A stretch of 64,000 nucleotides of DNA from Oceanobacillus_B kapialis. Its GTDB lineage: Bacteria > Bacillota > Bacilli > Bacillales > Amphibacillaceae. Within the stretch, counting starts at the first letter, position 1. Each line of letters opens with the position of its first letter. Shown piece after piece: positions 34,243 to 42,726 of the stretch. The DNA is taken from the NCBI RefSeq assembly GCF_042685265.1, contig NZ_JBHUMX010000014.1. The stretch is one strand, 5' to 3'. The notes under the pieces are model-generated. The model saw nothing but the letters and a program-made list of their open reading frames with translations. It was not told where the DNA came from and did no database searches. The translations under genes and the position numbers were made by a program.

Positions 34243-35032
34243 TATGAAAAAATGGATCGTTTTAGCTTCCATTCTGTTGGTGATTGGGGTCACGGGCAGC
34301 GTAATAACCTTTGCATCGAGCGGTAGTTCTTCTATTTCTGAGTCTGCCGACTTTTCAGGTGAAGATGTAGAGAAACTTGATGTCGAATTAAATAACCAGA
34401 AATTAATAATTGAACCAAGTCAGTCTTCAGAGATGTTTGTAGAGCTTGAAGGGAAAGGAAATAATCCAGAGAAAAGTCGTTTGCAGGCTGAAATGAGAGA
34501 TGATACCGTGCATATAAATGTGAGCCAGCCTGATAAGAAAATGGTTCGTTTCATGGACTGGGGAGATAGATTGACATTAACCATTTATCTACCGAAAAAA
34601 GAGTATGCATCCATACGATTAGATGTTGCTAATGGGAAAATTGATGCTGAGCAGTTTCACGCAAAAGATATTATGGCAACTGCAAATAATGGAGAAATTG
34701 AGATGCATGATATCTTATCAGATAAAATAGAAGTTGAATCAAATAACGGGAAAATTGTACTAGACCATGTTGAAGGCGAGCTAAATGGAGAAACAAATAA
34801 TGGCGCCATCTCGCTAGTAACGGAAAGTCTAGATCGTCCTATGCAACTTAATTCAAATAACGGCAAAATTAAAATTGAAACAAATCAAGAACCAACTAAT
34901 GTGACGTTTGATGTTCGGGTTGATAATGGAAAGATTGATATATTTGATGACTCAGAATGGGATACTGTAATTGGGGATGGAGAACATCTTATTAAGTTAA
35001 CAACACACAATGGAAGTATTACCGTGGAGTAG
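34235..35032 (+). CDS. DUF4097 adhesin-like beta-helix protein
   Basis: A 265-residue protein with an N-terminal membrane helix (WIVLASILLVIGVTGSVITF) and an external domain of repeated beta strands. The motif NNGxI recurs: VANGKID, ANNGEIEM, SNNGKIVL, TNNGAISL, SNNGKIKI, VDNGKID, THNGSIT, typical of DUF4097. Together with PadR and DUF1700 it forms the conserved trio linked to cell-envelope stress (LiaG-like). It overlaps the DUF1700 gene by 8 bases; 34244 is an alternative start. Confidence 0.88.
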   Translation: MRSMKKWIVLASILLVIGVTGSVITFASSGSSSISESADFSGEDVEKLDVELNNQKLIIEPSQSSEMFVELEGKGNNPEKSRLQAEMRDDTVHINVSQPDKKMVRFMDWGDRLTLTIYLPKKEYASIRLDVANGKIDAEQFHAKDIMATANNGEIEMHDILSDKIEVESNNGKIVLDHVEGELNGETNNGAISLVTESLDRPMQLNSNNGKIKIETNQEPTNVTFDVRVDNGKIDIFDDSEWDTVIGDGEHLIKLTTHNGSITVE

Positions 35033-35052
35033 AGTAATTTTAAATAAAAGAT

Positions 35053-35078
35053 GTTTAGACACTCTTTTTAAAGGTAAA
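35053..35078 (+). promoter_or_regulatory. Sigma-B-like promoter for csbD-type gene
   Basis: GTTTAG and GGTAAA are spaced 14 bases apart, resembling sigma-B GTTTAA / GGGTAT, 25 bases before the CsbD start. CsbD is a sigma-B gene in B. subtilis. Confidence 0.45.
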
Positions 35079-35103
35079 AGAAACAGTAAGGAGCGTGATA
35101 GAC

Positions 35104-35292
35104 ATGAGTCAAAACGGTTCATCAGATAAAGTAAAAGGAGCAGTCAGCAAAGCAAAAGGTGAAGCAAAGGACCAATTAGGAAACCTAACAGATAATAAAA
35201 AAATGCAGGCTGACGGTAAGAAGGACAAAGCAAAAGGTGAAGTCCAAGATTCTGCTGGTGAAGCTAAACGAAAAAATTCAAATAATGTTTAA
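35104..35292 (+). CDS. CsbD family stress protein
   Basis: A 62-residue, highly charged Lys/Ala/Gly-rich protein with two copies of the KxKGxxKxxxG motif (VKGAVSKAKGEAKDQLG and KDKAKGEVQDSAGEAKRK), the CsbD signature. The family is general-stress induced and its mechanism is unknown. The ATG at 35104 is 10 bases after AAGGAG. A sigma-B-like promoter lies upstream and a terminator directly follows. Confidence 0.88.
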   Translation: MSQNGSSDKVKGAVSKAKGEAKDQLGNLTDNKKMQADGKKDKAKGEVQDSAGEAKRKNSNNV

Positions 35293-35299
35293 AAAAACA

Positions 35300-35329
35300 C
35301 AAAGCGGAGCCAAACGGCTTCGCTTTTTT
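35300..35329 (+). terminator. Rho-independent terminator after csbD-type gene
   Basis: AAAGCGGAGCC and GGCTTCGCTTTTTT form a stem with a 4-base loop and T-run. Confidence 0.88.
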
Positions 35330-35418
35330 GTGAATAATAAGGTATATTCGAGAACAATTTGTTAGTATTATAGTTAAAGAAAGAATAACGAGAAATATAG
35401 AAGATGAGGGACCGCTAT

Positions 35419-37800
35419 ATGAGAAAGGAAGCAGAAACAATTTCTAACCTAAAGGATTTAAGGTATGAAACAAATGAAGAAAAAGCTCGAGCATATTTTA
35501 TTAATCTTTCTACCCATCTGGAAAAGAAGCAGCATATCTTCACGTTGAAGAAGGATTTTAACATATGGAAGAAAAAACATATAAATCAATTTTCATTGGT
35601 ATCTATATATTTGAATAAGAAAAATGTTAATTCAACTGATTATCAACATTACATTCAATGGCTAGATAAAAAAGGAAAGTTAAATGAATATCTCGACCGC
35701 AGTATCTCTTACATTTACATGCGAGACATTGGAAGAGCTCTATATAAATCTGAAACAAAGAAGAAGGTGCATCATTCCATAAAGAATATGCGCAAAACAT
35801 TATTGAGTGATAGAGAAGATGTTAATAGCTCGTTTAACCCTTTTAGGATGGTGGAGACATACCGCTGGGCTCAAAAAGAGGGTGTGGAGGAGAGTTTAAT
35901 TTGGGTGTTAGAAAAGTTACAGGAGATAACAGCAACCATTCCAGAAGAGCTTGATCCTACTGAAACAAGGCGAAAGCTAACAAAGATTATTGGTGGAGTA
36001 GTAATTCAAGAATTAGATGAAATGGAAGCAAATATTTCATCCGAGGATCGTGCATCTAGGCTTAGTAGAGCAATTCGGCTAGGTTTTGCTTATGGAATTA
36101 CATACCCCTTTATTGATGATATTTTGGATTCGAGTTTGCTAACGGATGAGGAAAAGAAAGACTATGCGTCCATTATCCGTATTACATTACGAACAGGAGT
36201 CGTGCCGGAGTTAACTGGCTGGCTCCAAACTTATCCGTTTATGAGATACGTTCATTCAGAGTTGAGAGGTGCTTTTGAGTATATTCGCACCCAGCATTCC
36301 GCAACAGCTTGGGAGAGCTTCTTAGAACAATCCTTCGTCTTTTTCCAATCTCAAGAGGAAGATAGAGATAAGAATTTAGCAATTAAAACATATAGTAATG
36401 AAGATCTTTATGTACCGATTATCTTAAAGTCAGCTTCCTCACGTCTCATTGTGCGTTCCTTAGTAGAGGCTCCAGAAAATCAGCAAATAAGTGAGCAAAC
36501 CTTTTACTATGGGATTTATAATCAGCTGGCTGATGATTTTGCAGATATGTTTACGGATATGGAAGAAGGTTCTGTAACACCTTACACCTATTATATAAGA
36601 TATCATAAACAACGCGACGATTTGATAAATCCTTTTGAAATGTATTGGACCGTAATTTCCTATTTACTTCACCATGTTTATCGATCAGACGATAAAACTC
36701 GTGAAGTAATATTGTCTAGAGCTATAAACGGATTAAAGCGATTTAAGAAGAAATGGGGTAAGGAAAAGTATGATGAAGTAATGGAACTACTTGCTTTTGA
36801 TTCTAAGCTAAATCAAATAATTCAAAGGATGGTAAAGAAAGCAACAGAAGTAGAGTTTTTAGATAAACTTTTACGGGATCATGTAATAGATGACTTAAAG
36901 AAAGAGCAGAAGGAAGTAAACACTTTTAAGGATTCAGTAAAGGACATCCGTAATCAAATTAATAACATACTTCCTCTATTGCGGTCCGATGCTCCATCTT
37001 TATTCCTTGATTCGATTACAGAGGCAGCGAATTATAGCTTACAAGGCGGGGGAAAAAGATTAAGACCAATCATGACCTGGGTAATGGCCGTTAAGGAATA
37101 CAAAATGGACCCTATTACTATTGAGCCTTTATTAAAGTCATTAGAATATATGCATACTGCTTCGTTAATCTATGACGATTTGCCCGCACAGGATAATGCT
37201 TCTATCCGACGTGGACGCTCGACATTACATGAAGTGTATAACGTAGCAACAGCGGAACTAACGGGAATTTTTCTGACCCAAAAAGCAGTATCAAGTCAAG
37301 CAAAACTTCGTGGGTATGATTCAGATTCTGTACTTGAATTAATTTACTATTCCTCTAAGGCAGCTGCAGAAATGTGTAAAGGCCAGGCAATGGATCTTGA
37401 TTCCAGGGGAAAACTGTTAACGGTAGATGAACTAAGCGAAATGTGTTTTTACAAAACAGGAATTGGCTTTGAAGCTTCGTTAATTATGCCAGCTATTCTT
37501 GCAGGAGTAAATGAAGCGGAGAAAGAGAGCTTAAAACGTTTTGCAAAGCATGCAGGCATCGCCTTTCAGATAAAAGATGACATCTTGGATGTAGAAGGGC
37601 AGAGCAAGCAAATTGGAAAAAATACAAAGCAAGATATGCTTCACCATAATGCTACATTTGTTTCCGTTCTTGGTGTTAATGGAGCTAAGAAAGCGCTTTG
37701 GGATCATTATTGTAATGCTTTGGAAGCACTGCAAGGGCTTAAGTTAAATAGCTCATTTTTAAAATACTTACTCGACTATGTGATAAATCGTACGAATTAG
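35419..37800 (+). CDS. Double-domain polyprenyl synthetase family protein
   Basis: A 793-residue protein, more than twice the length of a usual prenyl diphosphate synthase (about 300). The C-terminal about 290 residues form a full trans-isoprenyl synthase: GGGKRLRP near 543, the first Asp-rich motif DDLPAQD at 586, KTGIGFEA, and the second motif KDDILDVEG at 720. The N-terminal about 490 residues are all-helical and carry their own Asp-rich motifs, DDILD at 233 and DDFADMFTD at 372, spaced 139 residues, close to the 134 in the C-terminal half. This suggests a second class I terpenoid-synthase fold. The ATG at 35419 is 8 bases after GAGGG. Product unknown. Confidence 0.85.
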   Translation: MRKEAETISNLKDLRYETNEEKARAYFINLSTHLEKKQHIFTLKKDFNIWKKKHINQFSLVSIYLNKKNVNSTDYQHYIQWLDKKGKLNEYLDRSISYIYMRDIGRALYKSETKKKVHHSIKNMRKTLLSDREDVNSSFNPFRMVETYRWAQKEGVEESLIWVLEKLQEITATIPEELDPTETRRKLTKIIGGVVIQELDEMEANISSEDRASRLSRAIRLGFAYGITYPFIDDILDSSLLTDEEKKDYASIIRITLRTGVVPELTGWLQTYPFMRYVHSELRGAFEYIRTQHSATAWESFLEQSFVFFQSQEEDRDKNLAIKTYSNEDLYVPIILKSASSRLIVRSLVEAPENQQISEQTFYYGIYNQLADDFADMFTDMEEGSVTPYTYYIRYHKQRDDLINPFEMYWTVISYLLHHVYRSDDKTREVILSRAINGLKRFKKKWGKEKYDEVMELLAFDSKLNQIIQRMVKKATEVEFLDKLLRDHVIDDLKKEQKEVNTFKDSVKDIRNQINNILPLLRSDAPSLFLDSITEAANYSLQGGGKRLRPIMTWVMAVKEYKMDPITIEPLLKSLEYMHTASLIYDDLPAQDNASIRRGRSTLHEVYNVATAELTGIFLTQKAVSSQAKLRGYDSDSVLELIYYSSKAAAEMCKGQAMDLDSRGKLLTVDELSEMCFYKTGIGFEASLIMPAILAGVNEAEKESLKRFAKHAGIAFQIKDDILDVEGQSKQIGKNTKQDMLHHNATFVSVLGVNGAKKALWDHYCNALEALQGLKLNSSFLKYLLDYVINRTN

Positions 37801-37841
37801 TATGGTCATTGACTTGGTTAAAAACATTATATTATTAGAAG

Positions 37842-37879
37842 AAACCGAACGAAGAGAATTTTTTCTTGTTCGGTTTTTG
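37842..37879 (+). terminator. Terminator after the polyprenyl synthetase gene
   Basis: AAACCGAAC pairs with GTTCGGTTTTT around an A/T-rich loop. Confidence 0.75.
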
Positions 37880-38017
37880 TTTTGTATCAGGGTATGGGAA
37901 TATTTACGCATGCGGGGGTTTTGTAAAAGGGTGATTAAAGACTACAAAGTTTTCACGGCTTATTTTACGTTGATTTCCTACCTTTCTTTTGATAATAAAA
38001 TCATCTGTATTCTTTTA

Positions 38018-38083
38018 TTGACATAAAGTTGCTGAACACGTATTATACTTAATATGTATTAATCCCGACTAAATTAATCGGAA
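38018..38083 (+). promoter_or_regulatory. Sigma-A promoter and operator-like palindrome before the YeeE gene
   Basis: TTGACA (38018-38023) and TATTAT (38041-38046) are spaced 17 bases. Downstream, CCCGACTAAATTAATCGG (near 38063-38083) is an imperfect palindrome around CCGA...TCGG. Its look recalls Rrf2/CymR-type sulfur regulators; the match is visual only. Confidence 0.5.
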
Positions 38084-38097
38084 AAGGGTGTTTTTAA

Positions 38098-39348
38098 ATG
38101 GCAACACATGTTCAACCTATAAATGAAGTGAAGGATCCAGTTAAGAGACAGGATGCTAAATTAAATAACCCACAGACACCACACATAATCGGTGGGCTGG
38201 TTGTTAGTGCAATTTTATTAGTTTATTTACTTTTTACTCAAGAAGCGGTACAGCCTTTACTACTCGTTATTGGAATCTTGCTAGGTTATACGCTGTTCCA
38301 TGCTCGGTTTGGGTTTACTTCTGCGTTTCGTAGACTTGCCTCAGTTGGGAATGGGCAAGCGTTGCGGGCTCACATGCTTATGCTTGCAGTTGCTGTAACC
38401 TTGTTTGCACCAATTTTAGCGTTCGGCCTTTCTTTCTTTGGAGGGGAAGTCTCTGGTTATGTGTCTCCAGTGGGTATTAGCCTGCTTGTTGGCGCGTTTC
38501 TATTTGGTATCGGCATGCAGCTTGGTGGAGGGTGTGCATCTGGAACGCTATACGCTGTAGGTGGAGGAAGATCGGTAATGTTTGTAACATTGCTTTTCTT
38601 CATCATTGGCTCTACAGTAGGGGCATATCACCTACCGTTTTGGACAGAGGAACTGCCTTCTTTTGAGGCCGTTTCCTTAGCTACCTCTACAGGTCTTGGT
38701 TATGGTGGAGCGTGGGCATTGTCTATTATTCTTTTTGGTGTTATTGCCTGGATAACACTTATTATTGAAAGAAGGAAAAAGGCACCAAAAATGGCTCCAC
38801 TGCCTTCTACAAGTGGTTGGAAACGAATTTTTCGCGGATCATGGCCTTTATTTGCAGCAGCCATTGTTCTTGCTGTTCTTAATGCATTGACTTTAATGAC
38901 ACGTGGGACTCCATGGGGCGTTACGTCAGCTTTTGCTCTCTGGGGTTCTAAAGTAGCTCAATTCTTCGGCATAGATGTAGCAAGTTGGGGATATTGGCAA
39001 GGAAATGTAGAAGCATTAAACGCTTCTATCTTTACAGATTCTACTACTGTACTAAATTTAGGCGTTATTTTAGGAGCGTTTTTAGCATCTGCCGCTGGTG
39101 GGCTCTTTAAGTTTTCCAAAATGAACCTGAAAAACGTTGCGGCAGCGATTATTGGCGGTTTATTAATGGGATATGGCGCTCGTCTTGCGTTTGGTTGTAA
39201 CATCGGTGCGTACTTTGGTGGTATTGCATCCTTCAGTCTACATGGTTACATTTGGGGGATTTTAGCACTTGGCGGTACGTTTGTAGCGTTATATTTACGA
39301 CCATTATTCGGATTGTCTGTACCAAAACCAAAGGATTCCTTCTGTTAG
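38098..39348 (+). CDS. YeeE/YedE family sulfur-compound transporter
   Basis: A 416-residue membrane protein with about ten helices in two repeats. Each repeat has the conserved Cys loop: GMQLGGGCASGTLYAVGGG near residue 140 and ARLAFGCNIGAYFGGIAS near 365. These Cys residues relay thiosulfate in the related TsuA channel, so thiosulfate or another sulfur anion is the likely substrate. AAAAGGGTG precedes the ATG. A strong promoter and a possible sulfur-regulator site lie just upstream. Confidence 0.9.
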   Translation: MATHVQPINEVKDPVKRQDAKLNNPQTPHIIGGLVVSAILLVYLLFTQEAVQPLLLVIGILLGYTLFHARFGFTSAFRRLASVGNGQALRAHMLMLAVAVTLFAPILAFGLSFFGGEVSGYVSPVGISLLVGAFLFGIGMQLGGGCASGTLYAVGGGRSVMFVTLLFFIIGSTVGAYHLPFWTEELPSFEAVSLATSTGLGYGGAWALSIILFGVIAWITLIIERRKKAPKMAPLPSTSGWKRIFRGSWPLFAAAIVLAVLNALTLMTRGTPWGVTSAFALWGSKVAQFFGIDVASWGYWQGNVEALNASIFTDSTTVLNLGVILGAFLASAAGGLFKFSKMNLKNVAAAIIGGLLMGYGARLAFGCNIGAYFGGIASFSLHGYIWGILALGGTFVALYLRPLFGLSVPKPKDSFC

Positions 39349-39374
39349 TAAAAATACAAAGGAATACTATTGAA

Positions 39375-39413
39375 AAATGCACGATGCCCACATGGAGGCA
39401 TCGTGCATTTTTT
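39375..39413. terminator. Terminator between YeeE gene and yjzC
   Basis: AAATGCACGATGCC pairs perfectly with GGCATCGTGCATTTTTT. Confidence 0.9.
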
Positions 39414-39414
39414 G

Positions 39415-39588
39415 CTACTTTTCTCTAGTCCAAACCCTGTTCTGATTTCTTGTTTCAGGAAATTTCTCCCCTGCTTTTAATTCGATAAATTGAGGATCGT
39501 TTACATTGCTGCCTGTTTCTCCTATTTCGCGATAAATACCGTTGTTAGGTACTTTCTGACCTGAACGGAAATGGCTGTATTCACCCAT
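39415..39588 (-). CDS. yjzC: YjzC family protein
   Basis: A 57-residue hydrophilic protein. The sequence MGEYSHFRSGQKVPNNGIY, then GETGSNVNDPQ and LKAGEKFPETRNQNRVWT, matches the YjzC family, whose function is unknown. The ATG at 39588 is preceded by a strong AAGGAGGCG; the longer frame to 39702 has no support. Its end abuts the terminator shared with the convergent transporter gene. Confidence 0.85.
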   Translation of the reverse strand: MGEYSHFRSGQKVPNNGIYREIGETGSNVNDPQFIELKAGEKFPETRNQNRVWTREK

Positions 39589-39725
39589 GTTTACGCCTCC
39601 TTGCATGTTCATTTTTCTTAGTATCTCAAGTTCTTCAGTCACCATACATGTTTCATTATAACTAGTGAATAAATAGGCTTTAAATATTAAAGAAAAGGTC
39701 ATATCTTTGCTTGAGCCAACTGAGT

Positions 39726-40490
39726 TTAAGTAACAGAGGCGGTCATCTCAAGTGCTTCCAGTGGTACACGATCTGTTTGAAGTCGATAAACCATATTATG
39801 TTCCTGCCATCTTACATCTACTGACACTTCATCCCCTCCTTGAGGGTAATTTATATAGACAATTCCATCCTCGCCCGGAGCAGGAAGCATATGTGTTTCC
39901 AGGTACTCGACAATTTTCTTAGCGATTTCTGGATGATCAATTTCGTCCATGGTTAAAGAACTTATACTTAATAACCAATTGCCTTCTTCCCAGCTAAAAT
40001 ACTGACTTCCTGTTGCTCCTTCACCGTACCCAGTTATTCCATAACCTAAATCAACTGCACCTTCCTCAAAGGGACCAACTTTCTTTCCATTCGAAAAATC
40101 CTGGACAGTTTGTATAGCTTCTTCTTTGGAAGCATATTGGGTACCCGAAAATGTAGCCACTTCTTCAGCTTCCGTCGAATAAGATATCGTATATTTATTA
40201 TCCTCATTTTTCTCAATGAAAGGCTTCACTTCTCTTTCAGGAAATGCTGAGGGTAGTTTTACTTCGGCTTCAGATATTTTTAGCTCGCTTTTAACGGAAC
40301 TTAATTCTTCGTTACTCTCATCGGTATTAGAATCTACTATTTGTTTGTTTCCTTTAACGTTTGAGTTTTCTTCTTCAGTGGAGGAGTGGGTTGTATCTTC
40401 TGGCGATTCAGTGCTATTCACTTGATTATCATTACAGCCAGCAAGGAAAAATGTAAGTAACATTGTAAGTAAAACTATTCGTATTCTCAT
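39726..40490 (-). CDS. Hypothetical lipoprotein
   Basis: A 254-residue secreted lipoprotein. The signal peptide ends in the lipobox LAGC (Cys near 19), followed by a Ser/Thr/Glu/Asn-rich linker to about residue 75 and a globular domain (KLPSAFPEREVKPFIEKN, TGSQYFSWEEGNWLLSI, NYPQGGDEVSVDVRW). No enzymatic motif is seen. AAAGGG lies 13 bases before the start. A monocistronic unit ahead of a divergent methyltransferase. Confidence 0.75.
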   Translation of the reverse strand: MRIRIVLLTMLLTFFLAGCNDNQVNSTESPEDTTHSSTEEENSNVKGNKQIVDSNTDESNEELSSVKSELKISEAEVKLPSAFPEREVKPFIEKNEDNKYTISYSTEAEEVATFSGTQYASKEEAIQTVQDFSNGKKVGPFEEGAVDLGYGITGYGEGATGSQYFSWEEGNWLLSISSLTMDEIDHPEIAKKIVEYLETHMLPAPGEDGIVYINYPQGGDEVSVDVRWQEHNMVYRLQTDRVPLEALEMTASVT

Positions 40491-40644
40491 TTTAGGTCCA
40501 ACCCTTTCATGGCGTTTTTAAAATCTTTTCCCTTAAAGGGGGAGCTAAAAACAGTTGATAAGCAATCGTTATAAAGATGCATACATAAATAGTATTATAA
40601 TTTTTCAAATGAAATCGATATAGTAAGGTAAGGGAGGTAATGAC

Positions 40645-41424
40645 ATGGCGATTCATTTTCATGATGAACGAAATAAATATAGTTACACGACAAGAAATGC
40701 AGATGAGTATTGGGTAGATACCATGAGGGATTTACTCAGTGGGGAGTTTATTCAGCAGGCAGCAGATATCGGCTGTGGGGGTGGAATTTATAGCAAAGCA
40801 TTATGTGAGCTGGGAATTCCGAATGTGCTCGGAATTGATTATTCTATATCAATGTTAGAAGGGGCAAAAGAAAACTGTCGTAAATACCCGCAAATTAAGT
40901 TTATGCAGGGAAATGCTACAGCATTAGAATTAGAGTCAGATCAACTAGATTTAATCCTGGAGCGTGCCTTAATTCATCATTTTTCCGATTTAAATAGTTG
41001 TTTTACAGAAGCTTATAGAGTTTTAAAACCTGGAGGAACCTTCGTTCTTCAGGACAGGACGCTACAAAATGTTTTCCAAGGAGGTAATGAAGAGCATATA
41101 AGGGGATGGTTTTTTGCATGTTACCCTCATTTAATAGATAAAGAAGTAAAAAGGCGTTTTAATTCTCGTGATGTAAACATTAGTTTGGAAGAGGCAGGTT
41201 TTGAGGTTGTAAAGGAATTAACAATATTAGAAAAAAGACAGGTTTACAAAGATAAGAATCAGTTATTAAATGATATTAGAAAGAGGACCGGCCGTTCTAT
41301 TCTTCATGAGCTTAGCGATGTAGAACTTGATAAGTTGATTAATTTTATTAGTGCCCGATTACCTGATCAGAAAAGCATTATTGAGAAGGACTATTGGACA
41401 ATATGGAAGGCCATTAAAAGGTGA
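40645..41424 (+). CDS. Class I SAM-dependent methyltransferase
   Basis: A 259-residue methyltransferase. The SAM-binding motif I is ADIGCGGGIYSKAL near residue 38, followed by GIDYSISML, FMQGNATALEL and YRVLKPGGTFVLQD, as in Methyltransf_11. Substrate unknown. AAGGGAGG precedes the ATG. It faces the spore-glycan genes on the opposite strand, and a link to sugar methylation is only a possibility. Confidence 0.85.
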   Translation: MAIHFHDERNKYSYTTRNADEYWVDTMRDLLSGEFIQQAADIGCGGGIYSKALCELGIPNVLGIDYSISMLEGAKENCRKYPQIKFMQGNATALELESDQLDLILERALIHHFSDLNSCFTEAYRVLKPGGTFVLQDRTLQNVFQGGNEEHIRGWFFACYPHLIDKEVKRRFNSRDVNISLEEAGFEVVKELTILEKRQVYKDKNQLLNDIRKRTGRSILHELSDVELDKLINFISARLPDQKSIIEKDYWTIWKAIKR

Positions 41425-41479
41425 AACAAATATTTATGTATATCTAAATCCACTTTTTCGTGAATTTAGAGAGGAGAAC

Positions 41480-42559
41480 TTACTTTTTAGTAATTTTTTT
41501 CTCGAGTAAGGATTTGTTGAATAGAACCTTTTCATCGTCCGGTCTATACGATCTTGCCTTTTCATTATGCTCATATGCTTTCTCGAATTGCTGTAAATTA
41601 TAGTAGCAGACACAAAGCTGAAGATTGGGATACCATGTAGAATAGACTGGATAGGTAAAACTCCATCGATTAGGATCTTCCTCAAGCTCTGTCGCTGTTT
41701 TATACCAATAGACCGCTTGTTTAAACTCTCTTTTCTTTTGATAATGATAACCGATTCTACTACAAGACTCCGGTCTTGGAGTCTTAGAGAATTGAAATGA
41801 TTCGTATAATGAAGCAATCTCTTTTTCCGCTTCACCTAAATAACGGTAACAGTCTGCGCGATAAATACAAGCATAAACTTTATCTTCAATCCAACCTTCT
41901 TTCGTCTCAATGTTTCTTGTATAGCTTTTAATAGCTTGCTCATAATGTCCATTTTCTCTTAACTCATTGCCATAATAAAAATGGTCTCTAGCTGTAAATG
42001 TTTCACCATTTTCAATCCTTTTTTTATAAATGGAGAGGGTGCGGCCAACAGCGTGTTTCTCTTTCTTATGGGTTACGGCAACGTCAGAATTAATAATGTT
42101 TCCGTGTACATTTAAATAGTTATGAGCGTCTCCAGCCCAACGAAAATTACGTTCAGTCTTTAATAAGCGGTGTGTTCTGTATTTTAAGGTTACATTTCCG
42201 TAATTATCCATTCCGGCATTATAATACATGGAAACAGAGTCAACGGAAGGATCGAGCTCTTCTTTTAGCTTTTTTAGTTTTATTTGGTCTTCCTCTAATA
42301 GAACATCATCTGCATCTAGATAAAGAATGTAATCCTTTGTTGCATATTTAAACAACTCATTTCTAGCTTCTTTAAAACTTCCGGTCCATTCATAATAATA
42401 AATTCTGTCAGTATATTTTTTGGCTATCTCTAACGTCCGGTCTGTGGAACCTGTGTCTACAATATTTATTTCATCTACAAGATCCTTAATGGTTTCAAGA
42501 CATCTTGCAAGCAATTTTTCTTCATTTTTGACGATCATACAAAGACTTATACTAACCAT
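41480..42559 (-). CDS. Family 2 glycosyltransferase with C-terminal TPR repeats
   Basis: A 359-residue protein. The N-terminal GT2 domain shows SLCMIVKNEEKLLARCLET, the nucleotide-binding NIVDTGSTDRT and the metal-binding DADDV. From about residue 210 there are tetratricopeptide-like repeats (ARDHFYYGNELRENGHYEQAI, YRADCYRYLGEAEKEIA, RIGYHYQKKREFKQAVYWYKTA, CVCYYNLQQFEKAYEHNEKA). This GT2-TPR layout is known for SunS-type and spore-surface transferases. It lies just downstream of the collagen-like gene, a likely acceptor (inference). The ATG at 42559 is preceded by AAAGGAGTGAG. Confidence 0.88.
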   Translation of the reverse strand: MVSISLCMIVKNEEKLLARCLETIKDLVDEINIVDTGSTDRTLEIAKKYTDRIYYYEWTGSFKEARNELFKYATKDYILYLDADDVLLEEDQIKLKKLKEELDPSVDSVSMYYNAGMDNYGNVTLKYRTHRLLKTERNFRWAGDAHNYLNVHGNIINSDVAVTHKKEKHAVGRTLSIYKKRIENGETFTARDHFYYGNELRENGHYEQAIKSYTRNIETKEGWIEDKVYACIYRADCYRYLGEAEKEIASLYESFQFSKTPRPESCSRIGYHYQKKREFKQAVYWYKTATELEEDPNRWSFTYPVYSTWYPNLQLCVCYYNLQQFEKAYEHNEKARSYRPDDEKVLFNKSLLEKKITKK

Positions 42560-42726
42560 CAATCTCACTCCTTTTATTCTCTGAAACATCACACATGTTC
42601 TATTTTATTCTTAGCTGGTTAATCGAGATTGGATGAATATCTTTTTCTTACATTTTTCCATCATTATCGTTAATAATTAATTAAAAAGAAGGTACCCTAG
42701 AAATGCAGTACCTTCTATTAGATAAA

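Noticed and set aside
37802..38026. 74-codon plus-strand open frame after the polyprenyl synthetase gene
   Set aside because: It has no ribosome site, spans a terminator hairpin and a sigma-A -35 region, and shows no family resemblance.
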